The position numbers and the translations under genes were made by a program. Below are positions 24,687-33,429 of a DNA stretch of 48,971 nt, in pieces. Under the pieces are notes generated by a model. That model did not search any database and was not told the DNA's origin. It saw only the letters and a list, made by a program, of their open reading frames with translations. The first letter of the stretch is position 1, and the number at the start of each line of letters is the position of its first letter. The DNA lies in NCBI GenBank assembly GCA_039798265.1, contig JBDKGH010000099.1, positions 1 through 48,971 on the forward strand. Direction: 5' to 3'. The stretch comes from JBDKGH01 sp039798265 (GTDB lineage Bacteria; Bacteroidota; Bacteroidia; Flavobacteriales_D; Sanyastnellaceae).

Positions 24687-26981
24687 ATGAAAAAATCACT
24701 ACTAACAGGAGTGCTTTCGGTACTTCTATCTCTTTTTGCATCTTCTGCTTTCGCGTGTATCAATGTGGCTTTGGCCATTAATAGTAACGTAAGCGAAGGC
24801 GCTCCTTCATTCGGTGCTTGGAATGTTTACGATGCAAATGGCGCTATGGTCATCAACGGCGCAGCAGAATTTTCTGCAGCCGATGAACATTTCGAAACCA
24901 TGCTCTGCCTTGATCAAGGTTGCTATGCATTGGTCATCGATCCTCAGTTTGTTCCGGAAGTCAACTCCCTATTTGGCGCAGTGCTGTGGCAAAATGGCTC
25001 CATTCTGCCTTTTACTTCTAATGTGGTTGGAAACGGTTTGTATTCCTACACTTTCTGCGTAACTAACGGAGAGGAATGCCCAACTTCTATCTTCGTTGGC
25101 GATACAAACGAGTGTGGAACATTCAATTTTGAAATTGGATCTGCTACCGCCGGTGAGTCGGTTATCTGGAACTTCGGTAATGAAAGTATTACTGGTGGAC
25201 ATTTCATCCAACATCACTTTACCACCGCAGGCGTTCAATTGATCACGGCGAACTATACCAGCGATCTTTGTCCAACGGGTGTAACGCTTACTACATTATT
25301 AAATGTACCTAACTGCCAAACGAATCCTGTATGTAATTTAAATACTCAAATTCTCAGTCAAACCTGCGGAGGTACCGTAACTCTTGTAGCTTCTGATTTT
25401 CCCGCGGATGCAATTATTCACTGGTCGGTGGATGGCGTAAATGCTACCAATGGCAGTGAAGTGGTATTGCCCGTAGATCCTGGAACGCATGTTATCTGTG
25501 CTTCTTATGAAACTCCGGCGTGCCCCGCTGCGGTTACTGTTTGCGATGATGTAATAATCGAAGCTTGTCAAGTGAACTGCGATCTTTCCATATCGGCTAT
25601 TCAAACGGCTCCAGGCATTTTTCAATTCAACGCAAATGGAAGCAATCAAAATGCTCAGTTGAACTGGTACTTTGGAAATGGTGAAGCTGTATTAGGACAA
25701 TGGAGCATTATTCATGAATTTGCTCCTGGTACTTATAATGTGTGTGCGGCTTATGCCACCGGCGATTGCGCAGGTCAAGGCGAAGCGTGCATCACTATTG
25801 TGGTGCCTGAAGTTGGTGGCTGCTCAGATTATGGTTTAGCCATCGATCGTGTGCCCAATACCGCTGGACCTACTTCACTCTACTGGTCCATGGCTTCAAC
25901 TGATGGGGCTTATTCATTTCAAGGAGAAACAACCTACAGTGCAAATGATTTGTATTACGATTTTAACCTCTGTTTAGTCGATGGCTGCTATAATCTGTTT
26001 ATCTGCGCTAACGAACCAATCTCGTTGGAGAATTTAAACATCATTGTTCCAGAGCCAGGCATCATCGTTTCTGCAGTCGAAGTGCCTTCATTAGGGTGTT
26101 ATGGCTTAAATGTGCTCATTTCATTTAATAGTATCTGCGAAATAATCGTAGAACCTGTTTGCGGCGCATCATTCGAAACGGTTTACACGGCCACTCCTGG
26201 TCATGTAGAGTTCGTGAATACGAGCACTTTTGAGGGAGAAGCTACATTCGAATGGAGCTATGGCGATGGTCAAATTTCTAGCAGCCCTAATGGTAATGTG
26301 TTCTACAATCAAAACGGAGTATATACGGTTTGTTTGTTCATCACCACAGCCGATGGTTGTTCTAGTTTCTACTGCCAAGATGTTGTGATCGAAACGCTTC
26401 CCAGTACTTGTACGGAAAATGAAGTAACCGTAGTAATGACAGGTGCTTACCCTATACCGAACGTGGTTGACGAGTTCTTAGTTCAATTGATCGATGAAGA
26501 CGTGCCTGTGCTCGGATTACCCACTGTAATGGGTGAAGGAATGACATTCACCTTAGCCGGTTGTGTGCCTTCTGCATGTTACACCTTGGCCATAAATAGC
26601 ACCACTGGTGTTTGGGCTGCTGATTACCTCAACGTAACGGTTATGGTAAATGGCGCTGTTGTACAAGCGTTAGAATTAGTTGAAAATGGTACGCTTCAAA
26701 TTGGCGTAGGCACCGACTGTGTGGTGGGTGTGAATGAAAATGAAGCGGCTAACTGGATGGTTTATCCTAATCCAGCAAATGATTTTATTCAAGTGCGCGG
26801 TGCACAGGCAGAAAATGTATCCATACATGTTTACAACAGCTTGGGGGCATTAGTGGCGAGTGAAAAAGTAACGACTCTTCAACACCGAATTTCAACGGCC
26901 AACTGGCCTGCTGGATACTATACGGTTGTGATGAACGACAAGGGCAAAATGTTTACTACTCCTGTGGCTATCGTCCATTAA
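24687..26981 (+). CDS. Large cysteine-rich PKD-domain protein with T9SS type A sorting domain
   Basis: The ATG at 24687 opens a signal peptide (MKKSLLTGVLSVLLSLFASSAFA), giving 764 residues. The body alternates three diverged copies of a domain ending in CxxxxCYxLxI (about residues 25-110, 390-470 and 600-670) with about four PKD-like domains (for example WNFGNESITGGHFIQHHF, LNWYFGNGEAVLG and FEWSYGDGQISSSPNG). Cysteines are abundant, suggesting extracellular disulfides. The C-terminal 75 residues start MVYPNPANDF and end as a T9SS type A sorting domain. It is predicted to be secreted and cleaved or anchored at the surface; the target is unknown. A TAaaCTTG box lies 12 bases upstream. Confidence 0.9.
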   Translation: MKKSLLTGVLSVLLSLFASSAFACINVALAINSNVSEGAPSFGAWNVYDANGAMVINGAAEFSAADEHFETMLCLDQGCYALVIDPQFVPEVNSLFGAVLWQNGSILPFTSNVVGNGLYSYTFCVTNGEECPTSIFVGDTNECGTFNFEIGSATAGESVIWNFGNESITGGHFIQHHFTTAGVQLITANYTSDLCPTGVTLTTLLNVPNCQTNPVCNLNTQILSQTCGGTVTLVASDFPADAIIHWSVDGVNATNGSEVVLPVDPGTHVICASYETPACPAAVTVCDDVIIEACQVNCDLSISAIQTAPGIFQFNANGSNQNAQLNWYFGNGEAVLGQWSIIHEFAPGTYNVCAAYATGDCAGQGEACITIVVPEVGGCSDYGLAIDRVPNTAGPTSLYWSMASTDGAYSFQGETTYSANDLYYDFNLCLVDGCYNLFICANEPISLENLNIIVPEPGIIVSAVEVPSLGCYGLNVLISFNSICEIIVEPVCGASFETVYTATPGHVEFVNTSTFEGEATFEWSYGDGQISSSPNGNVFYNQNGVYTVCLFITTADGCSSFYCQDVVIETLPSTCTENEVTVVMTGAYPIPNVVDEFLVQLIDEDVPVLGLPTVMGEGMTFTLAGCVPSACYTLAINSTTGVWAADYLNVTVMVNGAVVQALELVENGTLQIGVGTDCVVGVNENEAANWMVYPNPANDFIQVRGAQAENVSIHVYNSLGALVASEKVTTLQHRISTANWPAGYYTVVMNDKGKMFTTPVAIVH

Positions 26982-27001
26982 GAGCGGAAATGATCTCTTT
27001 G

Positions 27002-27042
27002 AACCGCCGTTTTGAACCATTCAGAACGGCGGTTTCTTTTTT
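27002..27042 (+). terminator. Intrinsic terminator of the T9SS type A gene
   Basis: AACCGCCGTT (27002-27011) pairs with AACGGCGGTT (27025-27034). The stem continues through one G-T wobble and TGAA/TTCA to a three-base loop (about 15 bp in all) and is followed by TCTTTTTT. It lies 20 bases after the stop. Confidence 0.9.
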
Positions 27043-27082
27043 AAACAATATCCGCCCGTATAATCTGTTCATCAGAATAACG

Positions 27083-27090
27083 TAATTTTG
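27083..27090 (+). promoter_or_regulatory. TAnnTTTG promoter box for the small basic protein
   Basis: TAATTTTG matches the -7 consensus exactly and ends 5 bases before the ATG at 27096. This predicts a near-leaderless transcript. No convincing -33 TTTG is present at the usual distance. Confidence 0.55.
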
Positions 27091-27095
27091 AAATC

Positions 27096-27314
27096 ATGTA
27101 CCGCTTCGTCCTTATTCTCGCATTGATTTTTGCCGTAGGCAACGTGTCCGCTCAATCGGCTAAAGGTGGCTTTGATTATAATTCCCACGCCAAGATGAAT
27201 AAAAAGGCGAAACGCTGGGGCGAACGACGCAACAAAGCGTCACGGGGTGATATGACTAACCTCAAATGCTCGCCTCGTCAGTCGCGTCGATATGCGCGAA
27301 AACAGCGCTCCTAA
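27096..27314 (+). CDS. Small, strongly basic secreted protein, function unknown
   Basis: The 72-residue product starts with a good signal peptide (MYRFVLILALIFAVGNVSAQ). The mature part is about 50 residues and is packed with Lys and Arg (KMNKKAKRWGERRNKASRG, then RQSRRYARKQRS) and a single Cys. Such a composition suggests binding to nucleic acid, LPS or another polyanion outside the inner membrane; no family is recognised. It has its own promoter box and follows a strong terminator, so it is an independent unit. It overlaps the end of the convergent aminotransferase gene by 4 bases. Confidence 0.72.
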   Translation: MYRFVLILALIFAVGNVSAQSAKGGFDYNSHAKMNKKAKRWGERRNKASRGDMTNLKCSPRQSRRYARKQRS

Positions 27315-28480
27315 ACGGAAAGTACTTTTCCTTCTTTTAAAATTTCTTCTAGACTTCCGTATAGATGGTCTAAGTCTTTTTGATCATTAAATACTTGTAT
27401 GGAATACCGAATGAACGTTCGGTGATCGTGTGTCATTATAGGTATCTCAATTTTGTAACGATGGTAAAGGGTTTCTTTCAACTCCAGTGGGGCGGAGGTT
27501 TGGATTGCTAAACTGCACATCTGACCAAAAAAGGCATCTGTTTTAGGCGCCAAAGCCGATGTATTCAGTAGCTTTTCAAATCGATCTATATTTTTACGTA
27601 CCAATTCTCTGCACCCACGTGCATGGTTTTCCCAAATGTTTTTTTCTAAAAAATGAAGAGCGTGTGGCACCGTAAGCGCTGCCGTAAAATCGCGCGTACC
27701 CTGCTGTTGATGATAGTCGATCAAGAGCGAATCGCCCTTCACGGGACTTTTATACCCCCAACTCACCACTAGCGGATCTAACCACGCATGATGCTCTTTT
27801 TTCGCGTATAAAAAACTGCTTCCTTTTGGGGTCATCATCCATTTGTGACAAGCTCCTGTATAGATATCGGCATCCATTTCCGAGATGTTCAAGGGAATGT
27901 GCCCAGGCACATGGGCGCCATCCACTATAGTGAGCAAGCCGAGTTCTTTTGCTTTTTTACAAATGGCTTTTACAGGAAAAATAAGTCCTGTAGTACTGGT
28001 GATCTCACTGATGAAAATGGCCTTGGTTCGCGGAGTATAGCCTGCAAAAAAGGCATTTACAAATGCTTCCTCCGATTGCAAAGGCAATGGTATAGGCGTG
28101 CGCACATAACGAAATCCTCTTTGATCGGCATAATACTGCCATGTTTTATCGATGGCGCCATACTCCAAATCGGTGGTGAGCACCTCATCGCCCACTCCCA
28201 AGGGTATGCTCTTCACCACTATGTTCATGGCATAAGTGGGATTGGGTATAAATACCAACTCATCGGCATTGGCGCCTAGGTAACGCCCGAGTGCTTCACG
28301 GGCTTCGCCCAAAAGTCGGGGTCCTTTTTGGGTCATAAACTGCACGGGCTCATATTCAAACTCACGCTGTAAAGCTTGATATTTCTCGAAAATGGACTCC
28401 TCACAAGCTCCAAATGATCCAAAGTTCAAAAAGGTAATTTCGGGGTTGAGTAAAAATCGAAAGGGTACTTGGGTATTCAT
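27311..28480 (-). CDS. Class V aminotransferase-fold PLP enzyme (isopenicillin N epimerase-like)
   Basis: The 389-residue protein has FLNFGSFGACEESI near the N-terminus, a TTDLEYGAIDKTW segment, TIVDGAHVPGHIPLN with the cofactor-contacting Asp187 and His190, and ACHKWMMTPKG with the likely Schiff-base Lys213. This pattern is closest to the CefD/isopenicillin N epimerase-like branch of class V enzymes rather than kynureninase or cysteine desulfurase. Real substrates of this branch in Bacteroidota are largely unknown. No beta-lactam genes are nearby, so the family name should not be read as a function. It is divergent from the DUF2723 gene across 159 bases. Confidence 0.9.
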   Translation of the reverse strand: MNTQVPFRFLLNPEITFLNFGSFGACEESIFEKYQALQREFEYEPVQFMTQKGPRLLGEAREALGRYLGANADELVFIPNPTYAMNIVVKSIPLGVGDEVLTTDLEYGAIDKTWQYYADQRGFRYVRTPIPLPLQSEEAFVNAFFAGYTPRTKAIFISEITSTTGLIFPVKAICKKAKELGLLTIVDGAHVPGHIPLNISEMDADIYTGACHKWMMTPKGSSFLYAKKEHHAWLDPLVVSWGYKSPVKGDSLLIDYHQQQGTRDFTAALTVPHALHFLEKNIWENHARGCRELVRKNIDRFEKLLNTSALAPKTDAFFGQMCSLAIQTSAPLELKETLYHRYKIEIPIMTHDHRTFIRYSIQVFNDQKDLDHLYGSLEEILKEGKVLSV

Positions 28481-28639
28481 GGTATGGGCACTAAGTGGGC
28501 AAAAGGTAAATGGATGGCATGAGATTCTGGTAAAATTTCCCCAAAAGTTGCCAAAGAGTCGTTAATAACAATCGAGGTAAATGCCGTTTATCGGCCGTTA
28601 CGGGGTTATATTCGCTGCCTATTTTGGTTATAATTGAAT

Positions 28640-31600
28640 ATGACTTACCAGAAAATTAACATTATCACCGGCTGGCTACTTTTTGTTGTAGCATCAGTGG
28701 TCTACTATCTTACCCTCGAACCTACCATGCCTTTTTGGGACTGTGGTGAGTTTATTGCTTCGGCCTACAAGCTGGAAGTGGGTCACCCTCCCGGGGCTCC
28801 TTTGTTCATGTTGATCGCCCGTTTGTTCTCCGCTTTTGTGAGCACAGATAAGGTTCCTTTCATGATCAACCTCCTGTCAGGCTTGGCATCTGGCGCTACC
28901 ATCATGTTCCTCTTCTGGACCATCACTCACTTTGCAAAGAAAATTGCAGACCTCAGTGGTGAGTTCAATAGCGGTAAAATGGCTGCGGTAATCGGAAGCG
29001 GTGTCATTGGTGGTTTGGCCTACACCTTCTCGGATACATTTTGGTTTTCTGCCGTAGAAGGCGAAGTATATGCGCTTTCATCCCTCTTTACTGCCGTGGT
29101 TTTTTGGGCTATCCTAAAATGGGAGTCCGCTGAAAATACAGGAACCGAACTGCGATGGGTGGTTCTCATTGCCTACCTCATGGGCTTGTCTATCGGGGTC
29201 CACTTATTGAACCTCCTCGCTATTCCAGCCATCTGCTTGGTGTATTATTTTAAAAATTATTCGGTCACTCGAAAAGGGTTAATCTACACCGGGTTGGTTT
29301 CCCTTGGCCTCTTGGCGTTGATCCAAACAGGGGTTATTATCTGGTTTGTGAAAGGTGCTGGATTCTTCGAAAAAATGTTTGTCAACTCTTTCGGCCTACC
29401 CTTCAATTCAGGATTGTTGTTCTACGCCGTATTAATCATTGGATTGATTATTATCGGTTTGCTGTGGGCACAACGCAAAGGAAAAGTGGCTATCCATACG
29501 TTGATACTCGGTGTGGCAGTGGCCATCATTGGTTATACTTCTTTCGCTACAATTATTATTCGCTCACAGGCCAACACGCCAATGGATGAAAACAATCCTG
29601 AAAACTTGTTTGCTCTGTTGTCTTACCTCAATCGTGAGCAATATGGCGATCGTCCTCTTCTTACTGGTCCTTATTTCAATACACCCGAAGACCGCGAAAA
29701 TCCCTATTCAGATGGGGGAGAGGTATGGGTAAAATCGTTCAGCGTGCGCGAAGCAGGCATCAAAAATCGATTGGTGATTTCTTGCCGTGAGCGTTTTGAA
29801 GCCGAAAAATATATTCAAGATCACCCGAAAGAAAAACTCACCGTGGTGGAGGAATACATCGAAAGCGGTGAGAAAAAGGGCAGCGTAGTAAACTACCGAA
29901 AAGATCTCACCACAGTGTTTCCGCGCATGTACAGCAGCCAAGCCAATCACATCGACGATTACAAAATGTGGAGCAACTACCACGATTGGAACTCAGCTGC
30001 TGGGCGCTCACGTGTGGAAAGAATGGAAGATGAAGTTCGTCAACTAGAGTCAAATATTCAAGGCATCGTCCGTTACGTTAATGCGGGTAATGCGCTTACC
30101 GCTGAGCAAGAGTCGCAATACAAATCAATGCGCCGCGCTTTGGATAAAAAGTACACAGAGTTGATGCCTTCGAAAGGAGAGGATCTTCGTTACTTATTCA
30201 ATTTCCAAATCGGTTGGATGTATTGGAGATACTTCATGTGGAATTTTGCTGGCCGCCAAGATGATCAACAAGGTCATGGCGACTTTATGGATGGTAACTG
30301 GATTTCAGGTATCGACGCCATTGATGCGGATCGCATTGGCAATCGCGCAAATCTGCCAGATGTAGAAAAGAATAACCCCGGCCATAACGCCTACTTCTTC
30401 CTCCCATTGATTTTGGGATGTCTCGGTTTGGTGTTCCAACTGATGCGCCATCCAAAAGATTTCAGCGTAGTTACGATGCTGTTCTTGCTAACGGGCTTCG
30501 CTATCCTCATTTATTTGAACCAAACACCTCAGCAACCGCGTGAACGCGATTACGCTTACGCAGGTTCCTTCTACGCATTTACCATTTGGATTGGTCTGGG
30601 TGTATATGCTTTGTATTACGCAGCTACCCAACTTTCGTGGAAAGAAATAGGCACCATCGGTGCAATGGCTGTTGGTGGTTCGGTTGTGATCTTTGGATTC
30701 GAAAGCATCGCGAGCGACTCGCATTCTTTTGGCTATTCACTCATCTTCATCACAGCAGTAGGTACCGCTATGCTCGCCATTATGCGACTTGCCGGATCAG
30801 GTGCAGGTGATGCCTTGTGGAAAGGTCTTTTGGCCACCGCCATCTGTTTGCCTGCTCCCTTCATTATGGCTTCTCAAAACTGGGACGATCATAACCGCGC
30901 TGACCGCAAAACGGGTATCGCCATGGCCATCAATTACCTCGAGTCACTTGCTCCCAATGCAATCATTTTCACCAATGGTGATAACGATACCTTCCCGCTA
31001 TGGTATGCGCAGGAAGTAGAAGGTGTTCGCCTCGATGTGCGTGTAGTTAACCTTTCTCTCTTGAATACCGACTGGTATATTGATCAGATGAAACGCCGCG
31101 CCTACGACAGTGCGCCAGTGCCTTTCAGCATTCCAGAACAGAAGTACCGTCAAGGTACCCGTGATGTTATGTTCCTCGATCCTTATGATAAAACAGAGGG
31201 GTATATGAATTTGAAAGAGGCCTTAACCTTCTTATTGGATGACACCAAAACAATTGAAGGCTCCTCTAGTAAACAATTGTCTTACCTTCCTTCGTATCAG
31301 TTCGAATTGCCTGTTGATAGCGCTATTCGCGAATCATACCGTCCATTTATGAACGAAGGTGATTCTATCATGAGTAGTGTGAAATGGGGCATCGTTGATG
31401 GTCGTGGTAATCCACGCAGCTACATTACCAAAGCTCAAATGATGGTGTTAGATATGATCCAAACCAATAAATGGGAGCGACCTATTTACTTTGCTGTTAC
31501 CACCGGTGGCGACGCATATATGGGCCTTGAGCGTTACTTCCAATTGGAAGGTCTAGCTTACCGTCTTACGCCCATCTTACACAAGGAATCTCCCAATCCG

Positions 31601-32278
31601 AATCTTCAAGGTGGCGTGAATAGCGAGCTCATGTACGATAACATGATGAACGATTTCGTTTGGGGTAATATGGATACAAAAGACATCTACCTCGACGAAA
31701 ACAACCGCCGCATGACAACTAACCTTCGCTTACAATTCTCTCACTTGGCTGAGCAGTTGATCGAAGAAGGTAAGGCCGATAGCGCCGTTGCTGTGTTAGA
31801 TAAAGCCATGACTGTTATGCCTGAGAAGACTGTACCTTATGATCAACCACAAATCATGTGGCACATGAGCGAGTTGTATTACGATGCAGGTGATAGCGTG
31901 AAGGCCTTCAACTTATCGAAGCGTTTGATTGAATTGAATAATCAAGACATCAAGTACTATGAATCACTTGACAAGGAACGTCAAGGCATCATGGAACGCG
32001 ATATCATGATCCGCGCTCAAATCAACGATCGATTGATTGCACAAGGTGAAAAACGTTTCCCGAATGATCCAGACATCAAAAAGTGGAGTGAAGAAAACGA
32101 ACGAATTCAGAAAATGCTCGGCCTCGAAGACGCACCAATGAATCCGCAACGTGCACCTCGTTCACAACCACAAATGCCGGATACCATCAAAAAGGCCGCA
32201 GGCCAACCAGCCTCACCTGATACTACCTCCACCATCAGAGTAGGCGGCTCGAAAGGCATCGAAAAAATGAAAAATTAA
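28640..32278 (+). CDS. DUF2723 multi-span membrane protein (GT-C/PMT-like) with C-terminal TPR region
   Basis: ATG at 28640 (MTYQKINIITGWLL) gives 1212 residues. The N-terminal DUF2723 domain has a first helix, then the loop TLEPTMPFWDCGEFIASAYKLEVGHPPGAPLF (in part: FWDCGEFIA, GHPPGAPLF), which resembles the acidic catalytic loop of GT-C glycosyltransferases. At least ten further membrane helices follow up to about residue 750. Then comes a large soluble domain with NAIIFTNGDNDTFPLWYAQE, and near the C-terminus one or two TPR-like helix pairs. DUF2723 proteins are a Bacteroidota speciality and are suspected protein or lipid glycosyltransferases. A strong terminator follows. Confidence 0.92.
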   Translation: MTYQKINIITGWLLFVVASVVYYLTLEPTMPFWDCGEFIASAYKLEVGHPPGAPLFMLIARLFSAFVSTDKVPFMINLLSGLASGATIMFLFWTITHFAKKIADLSGEFNSGKMAAVIGSGVIGGLAYTFSDTFWFSAVEGEVYALSSLFTAVVFWAILKWESAENTGTELRWVVLIAYLMGLSIGVHLLNLLAIPAICLVYYFKNYSVTRKGLIYTGLVSLGLLALIQTGVIIWFVKGAGFFEKMFVNSFGLPFNSGLLFYAVLIIGLIIIGLLWAQRKGKVAIHTLILGVAVAIIGYTSFATIIIRSQANTPMDENNPENLFALLSYLNREQYGDRPLLTGPYFNTPEDRENPYSDGGEVWVKSFSVREAGIKNRLVISCRERFEAEKYIQDHPKEKLTVVEEYIESGEKKGSVVNYRKDLTTVFPRMYSSQANHIDDYKMWSNYHDWNSAAGRSRVERMEDEVRQLESNIQGIVRYVNAGNALTAEQESQYKSMRRALDKKYTELMPSKGEDLRYLFNFQIGWMYWRYFMWNFAGRQDDQQGHGDFMDGNWISGIDAIDADRIGNRANLPDVEKNNPGHNAYFFLPLILGCLGLVFQLMRHPKDFSVVTMLFLLTGFAILIYLNQTPQQPRERDYAYAGSFYAFTIWIGLGVYALYYAATQLSWKEIGTIGAMAVGGSVVIFGFESIASDSHSFGYSLIFITAVGTAMLAIMRLAGSGAGDALWKGLLATAICLPAPFIMASQNWDDHNRADRKTGIAMAINYLESLAPNAIIFTNGDNDTFPLWYAQEVEGVRLDVRVVNLSLLNTDWYIDQMKRRAYDSAPVPFSIPEQKYRQGTRDVMFLDPYDKTEGYMNLKEALTFLLDDTKTIEGSSSKQLSYLPSYQFELPVDSAIRESYRPFMNEGDSIMSSVKWGIVDGRGNPRSYITKAQMMVLDMIQTNKWERPIYFAVTTGGDAYMGLERYFQLEGLAYRLTPILHKESPNPNLQGGVNSELMYDNMMNDFVWGNMDTKDIYLDENNRRMTTNLRLQFSHLAEQLIEEGKADSAVAVLDKAMTVMPEKTVPYDQPQIMWHMSELYYDAGDSVKAFNLSKRLIELNNQDIKYYESLDKERQGIMERDIMIRAQINDRLIAQGEKRFPNDPDIKKWSEENERIQKMLGLEDAPMNPQRAPRSQPQMPDTIKKAAGQPASPDTTSTIRVGGSKGIEKMKN

Positions 32279-32287
32279 AACGGAACT

Positions 32288-32323
32288 AAACAAAGCACCC
32301 ACCATTCGGTGGGTGTTTTGTTT
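32288..32323 (+). terminator. Intrinsic terminator of the DUF2723 gene
   Basis: AAACAAA-G-CACCCACC (32288-32303) pairs with GGTGGGTG-T-TTTGTTT (32308-32323) around an ATTC loop. This is a 16-bp stem with one G-T wobble, its 3' side T-rich. It begins 10 bases after the stop codon. Confidence 0.92.
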
Positions 32324-32332
32324 ACCCCCCCC

Positions 32333-32396
32333 CTGCGTTACAAACACCTTGCGTTACAAACACCTTGCGTTACAAATCCCCCGCATTACAACCACC
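32333..32396. repeat. Four tandem copies of a 16-bp repeat
   Basis: The units are CTGCGTTACAAACACC (32333-32348), TTGCGTTACAAACACC (32349-32364), TTGCGTTACAAATCCC (32365-32380) and a diverged CCGCATTACAACCACC (32381-32396). A decayed start of a fifth (CTGCGATA) follows. Units two and three are nearly identical, which indicates recent duplication. The array lies in the 323-base gap between the DUF2723 and TerC genes and encodes nothing. Confidence 0.88.
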
Positions 32397-32493
32397 CTGC
32401 GATAAGCCCATGCCTCCACCCCCACAACTCCACAGGAGTCGAAGCCAATAGCCCAAGAATCAACAAAAAATAATAGGAAAAGAATACATCTTA

Positions 32494-32522
32494 CCCCGAC
32501 TGAAGCGAAGCGTAGGTCGGGG
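32494..32522. repeat. REP-like palindrome
   Basis: CCCCGAC (32494-32500) and GTCGGGG (32516-32522) form a 7-bp inverted repeat around a 15-base loop that contains GAAGCGAAGCG. The loop shares GCGAAGC with a second small palindrome at 32548-32565. Its form resembles repetitive extragenic palindromes. The stretch 32397-32493 shows nothing else that I can recognise. Confidence 0.6.
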
Positions 32523-32547
32523 GTGGAGACGTCATCTCACCACCAAC

Positions 32548-32565
32548 GCGATGCGAAGCCATCGC
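32548..32565. repeat. Second small palindrome sharing the GCGAAGC core
   Basis: GCGATG (32548-32553) pairs with CATCGC (32560-32565) around the loop CGAAGC. It lies 25 bases from the first palindrome and 8 bases from the heptanucleotide array, so all may belong to one composite intergenic element. Confidence 0.5.
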
Positions 32566-32573
32566 AAACCCCA

Positions 32574-32604
32574 CTAATCATTAATCACTAATCATTAATC
32601 ATTA
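32574..32604 (-). repeat. Heptanucleotide TGATTA(A/G) array at the terC stop codon
   Basis: Read on the minus strand, the terC stop TAA (32604-32602) runs straight into four perfect units, TGATTAA, TGATTAG, TGATTAA and TGATTAG. The same units in the same order and orientation occur after cystathionine beta-synthase at 48832-48901. The array carries stop codons in all three frames because seven is not a multiple of three. Confidence 0.9.
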
Positions 32605-33357
32605 CTTCTTCTTCACATTTCGCATGCGAATGTTGAGCAACTCAACAATCATCGCGAAGGCCAAGGCTACGTAAGAGTACGTTTTAATATCTACGCCATG
32701 AGGCAAATGAAGGAAGTGGGCATCTTCTAAAGACTCCATCAATAAGATTAGCCCAATAACAACCAAGAAGGCTAAAGCCAACATCTTGATCGTAGGATAT
32801 TTTTCAATAAACGTACTTACATAAGGAGCAAATGCCAGCATCACGATCATTGCTGCTACAACCGCCATGATCATAATCGGAATGGAATTCGAAAGACCCA
32901 CAGCGGTAATGATACTATCGAAAGAGAATACGATATCAATAAAGGTGATTTGGAGAATGGCTTGCCCCATCGTCATCTGACGCGATTTAGCCGTTTCTTC
33001 ATGATCCGCAATTTTGAATTTGTGACGTATTTCTGATACCGTTTTGAAAATCAAAAAGACACCTCCTCCAAAAAGGATTAATCCTCTTCCTGTAACGGGA
33101 TGATCGCCCAACATAAAGAAAGGATCTACCAATTTGGTAATAAAAGATATCGTCGAAAGCAGGATTACTCGCACTACCAAAGCCATCGTTAAACCGATAA
33201 ATCGTGCGCGCTGTTGCTCTTTTTTGTTAGAGATGTAGCCACAGATGATCGCAATAAAGATGATGTTGTCGATACCTAAAACGATCTCCATCACAATGAG
33301 CGTAAAAAGATCTACTATGCCGGTGATCGACTGAAAGGGAGCTAAAAAATCGTGCAT
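32602..33357 (-). CDS. TerC family integral membrane protein
   Basis: The 251-residue protein has seven or more membrane helices and the two TerC hallmark segments: VMEIVLGIDNIIFIAI (first repeat) and FIDIVFSFDSIITAVG (second repeat), each with an acidic residue inside a helix. TerC proteins are linked to tellurite resistance and, in several bacteria, to manganese export that supports metalation of secreted enzymes. The C-terminus ends in a basic KKK tail. An exact TATATTTG box on the minus strand (33378-33385) lies 20 bases before the ATG. The stop codon merges with the heptanucleotide array. Confidence 0.93.
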   Translation of the reverse strand: MHDFLAPFQSITGIVDLFTLIVMEIVLGIDNIIFIAIICGYISNKKEQQRARFIGLTMALVVRVILLSTISFITKLVDPFFMLGDHPVTGRGLILFGGGVFLIFKTVSEIRHKFKIADHEETAKSRQMTMGQAILQITFIDIVFSFDSIITAVGLSNSIPIMIMAVVAAMIVMLAFAPYVSTFIEKYPTIKMLALAFLVVIGLILLMESLEDAHFLHLPHGVDIKTYSYVALAFAMIVELLNIRMRNVKKK

Positions 33358-33377
33358 TTTTTTGGATTATGAACGGG

Positions 33378-33385
33378 CAAATATA
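33378..33385 (-). promoter_or_regulatory. TAnnTTTG promoter box for terC
   Basis: On the minus strand the sequence TATATTTG matches the -7 consensus and ends 20 bases before the TerC ATG at 33357. No TTTG is found at the usual -33 distance. Confidence 0.5.
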
Positions 33386-33429
33386 CCGTTTTGATCGTAG
33401 CCGTTGATGCTATTAGTGATATTTGCAAA

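Noticed and set aside
27311..28480. Kynureninase, which would fill the gap between kmo and the dioxygenase
   Set aside because: The fold family is the same, but the motifs (FLNFGSFGACEESI, ACHKWMMTPKG) fit isopenicillin N epimerase-like enzymes better.
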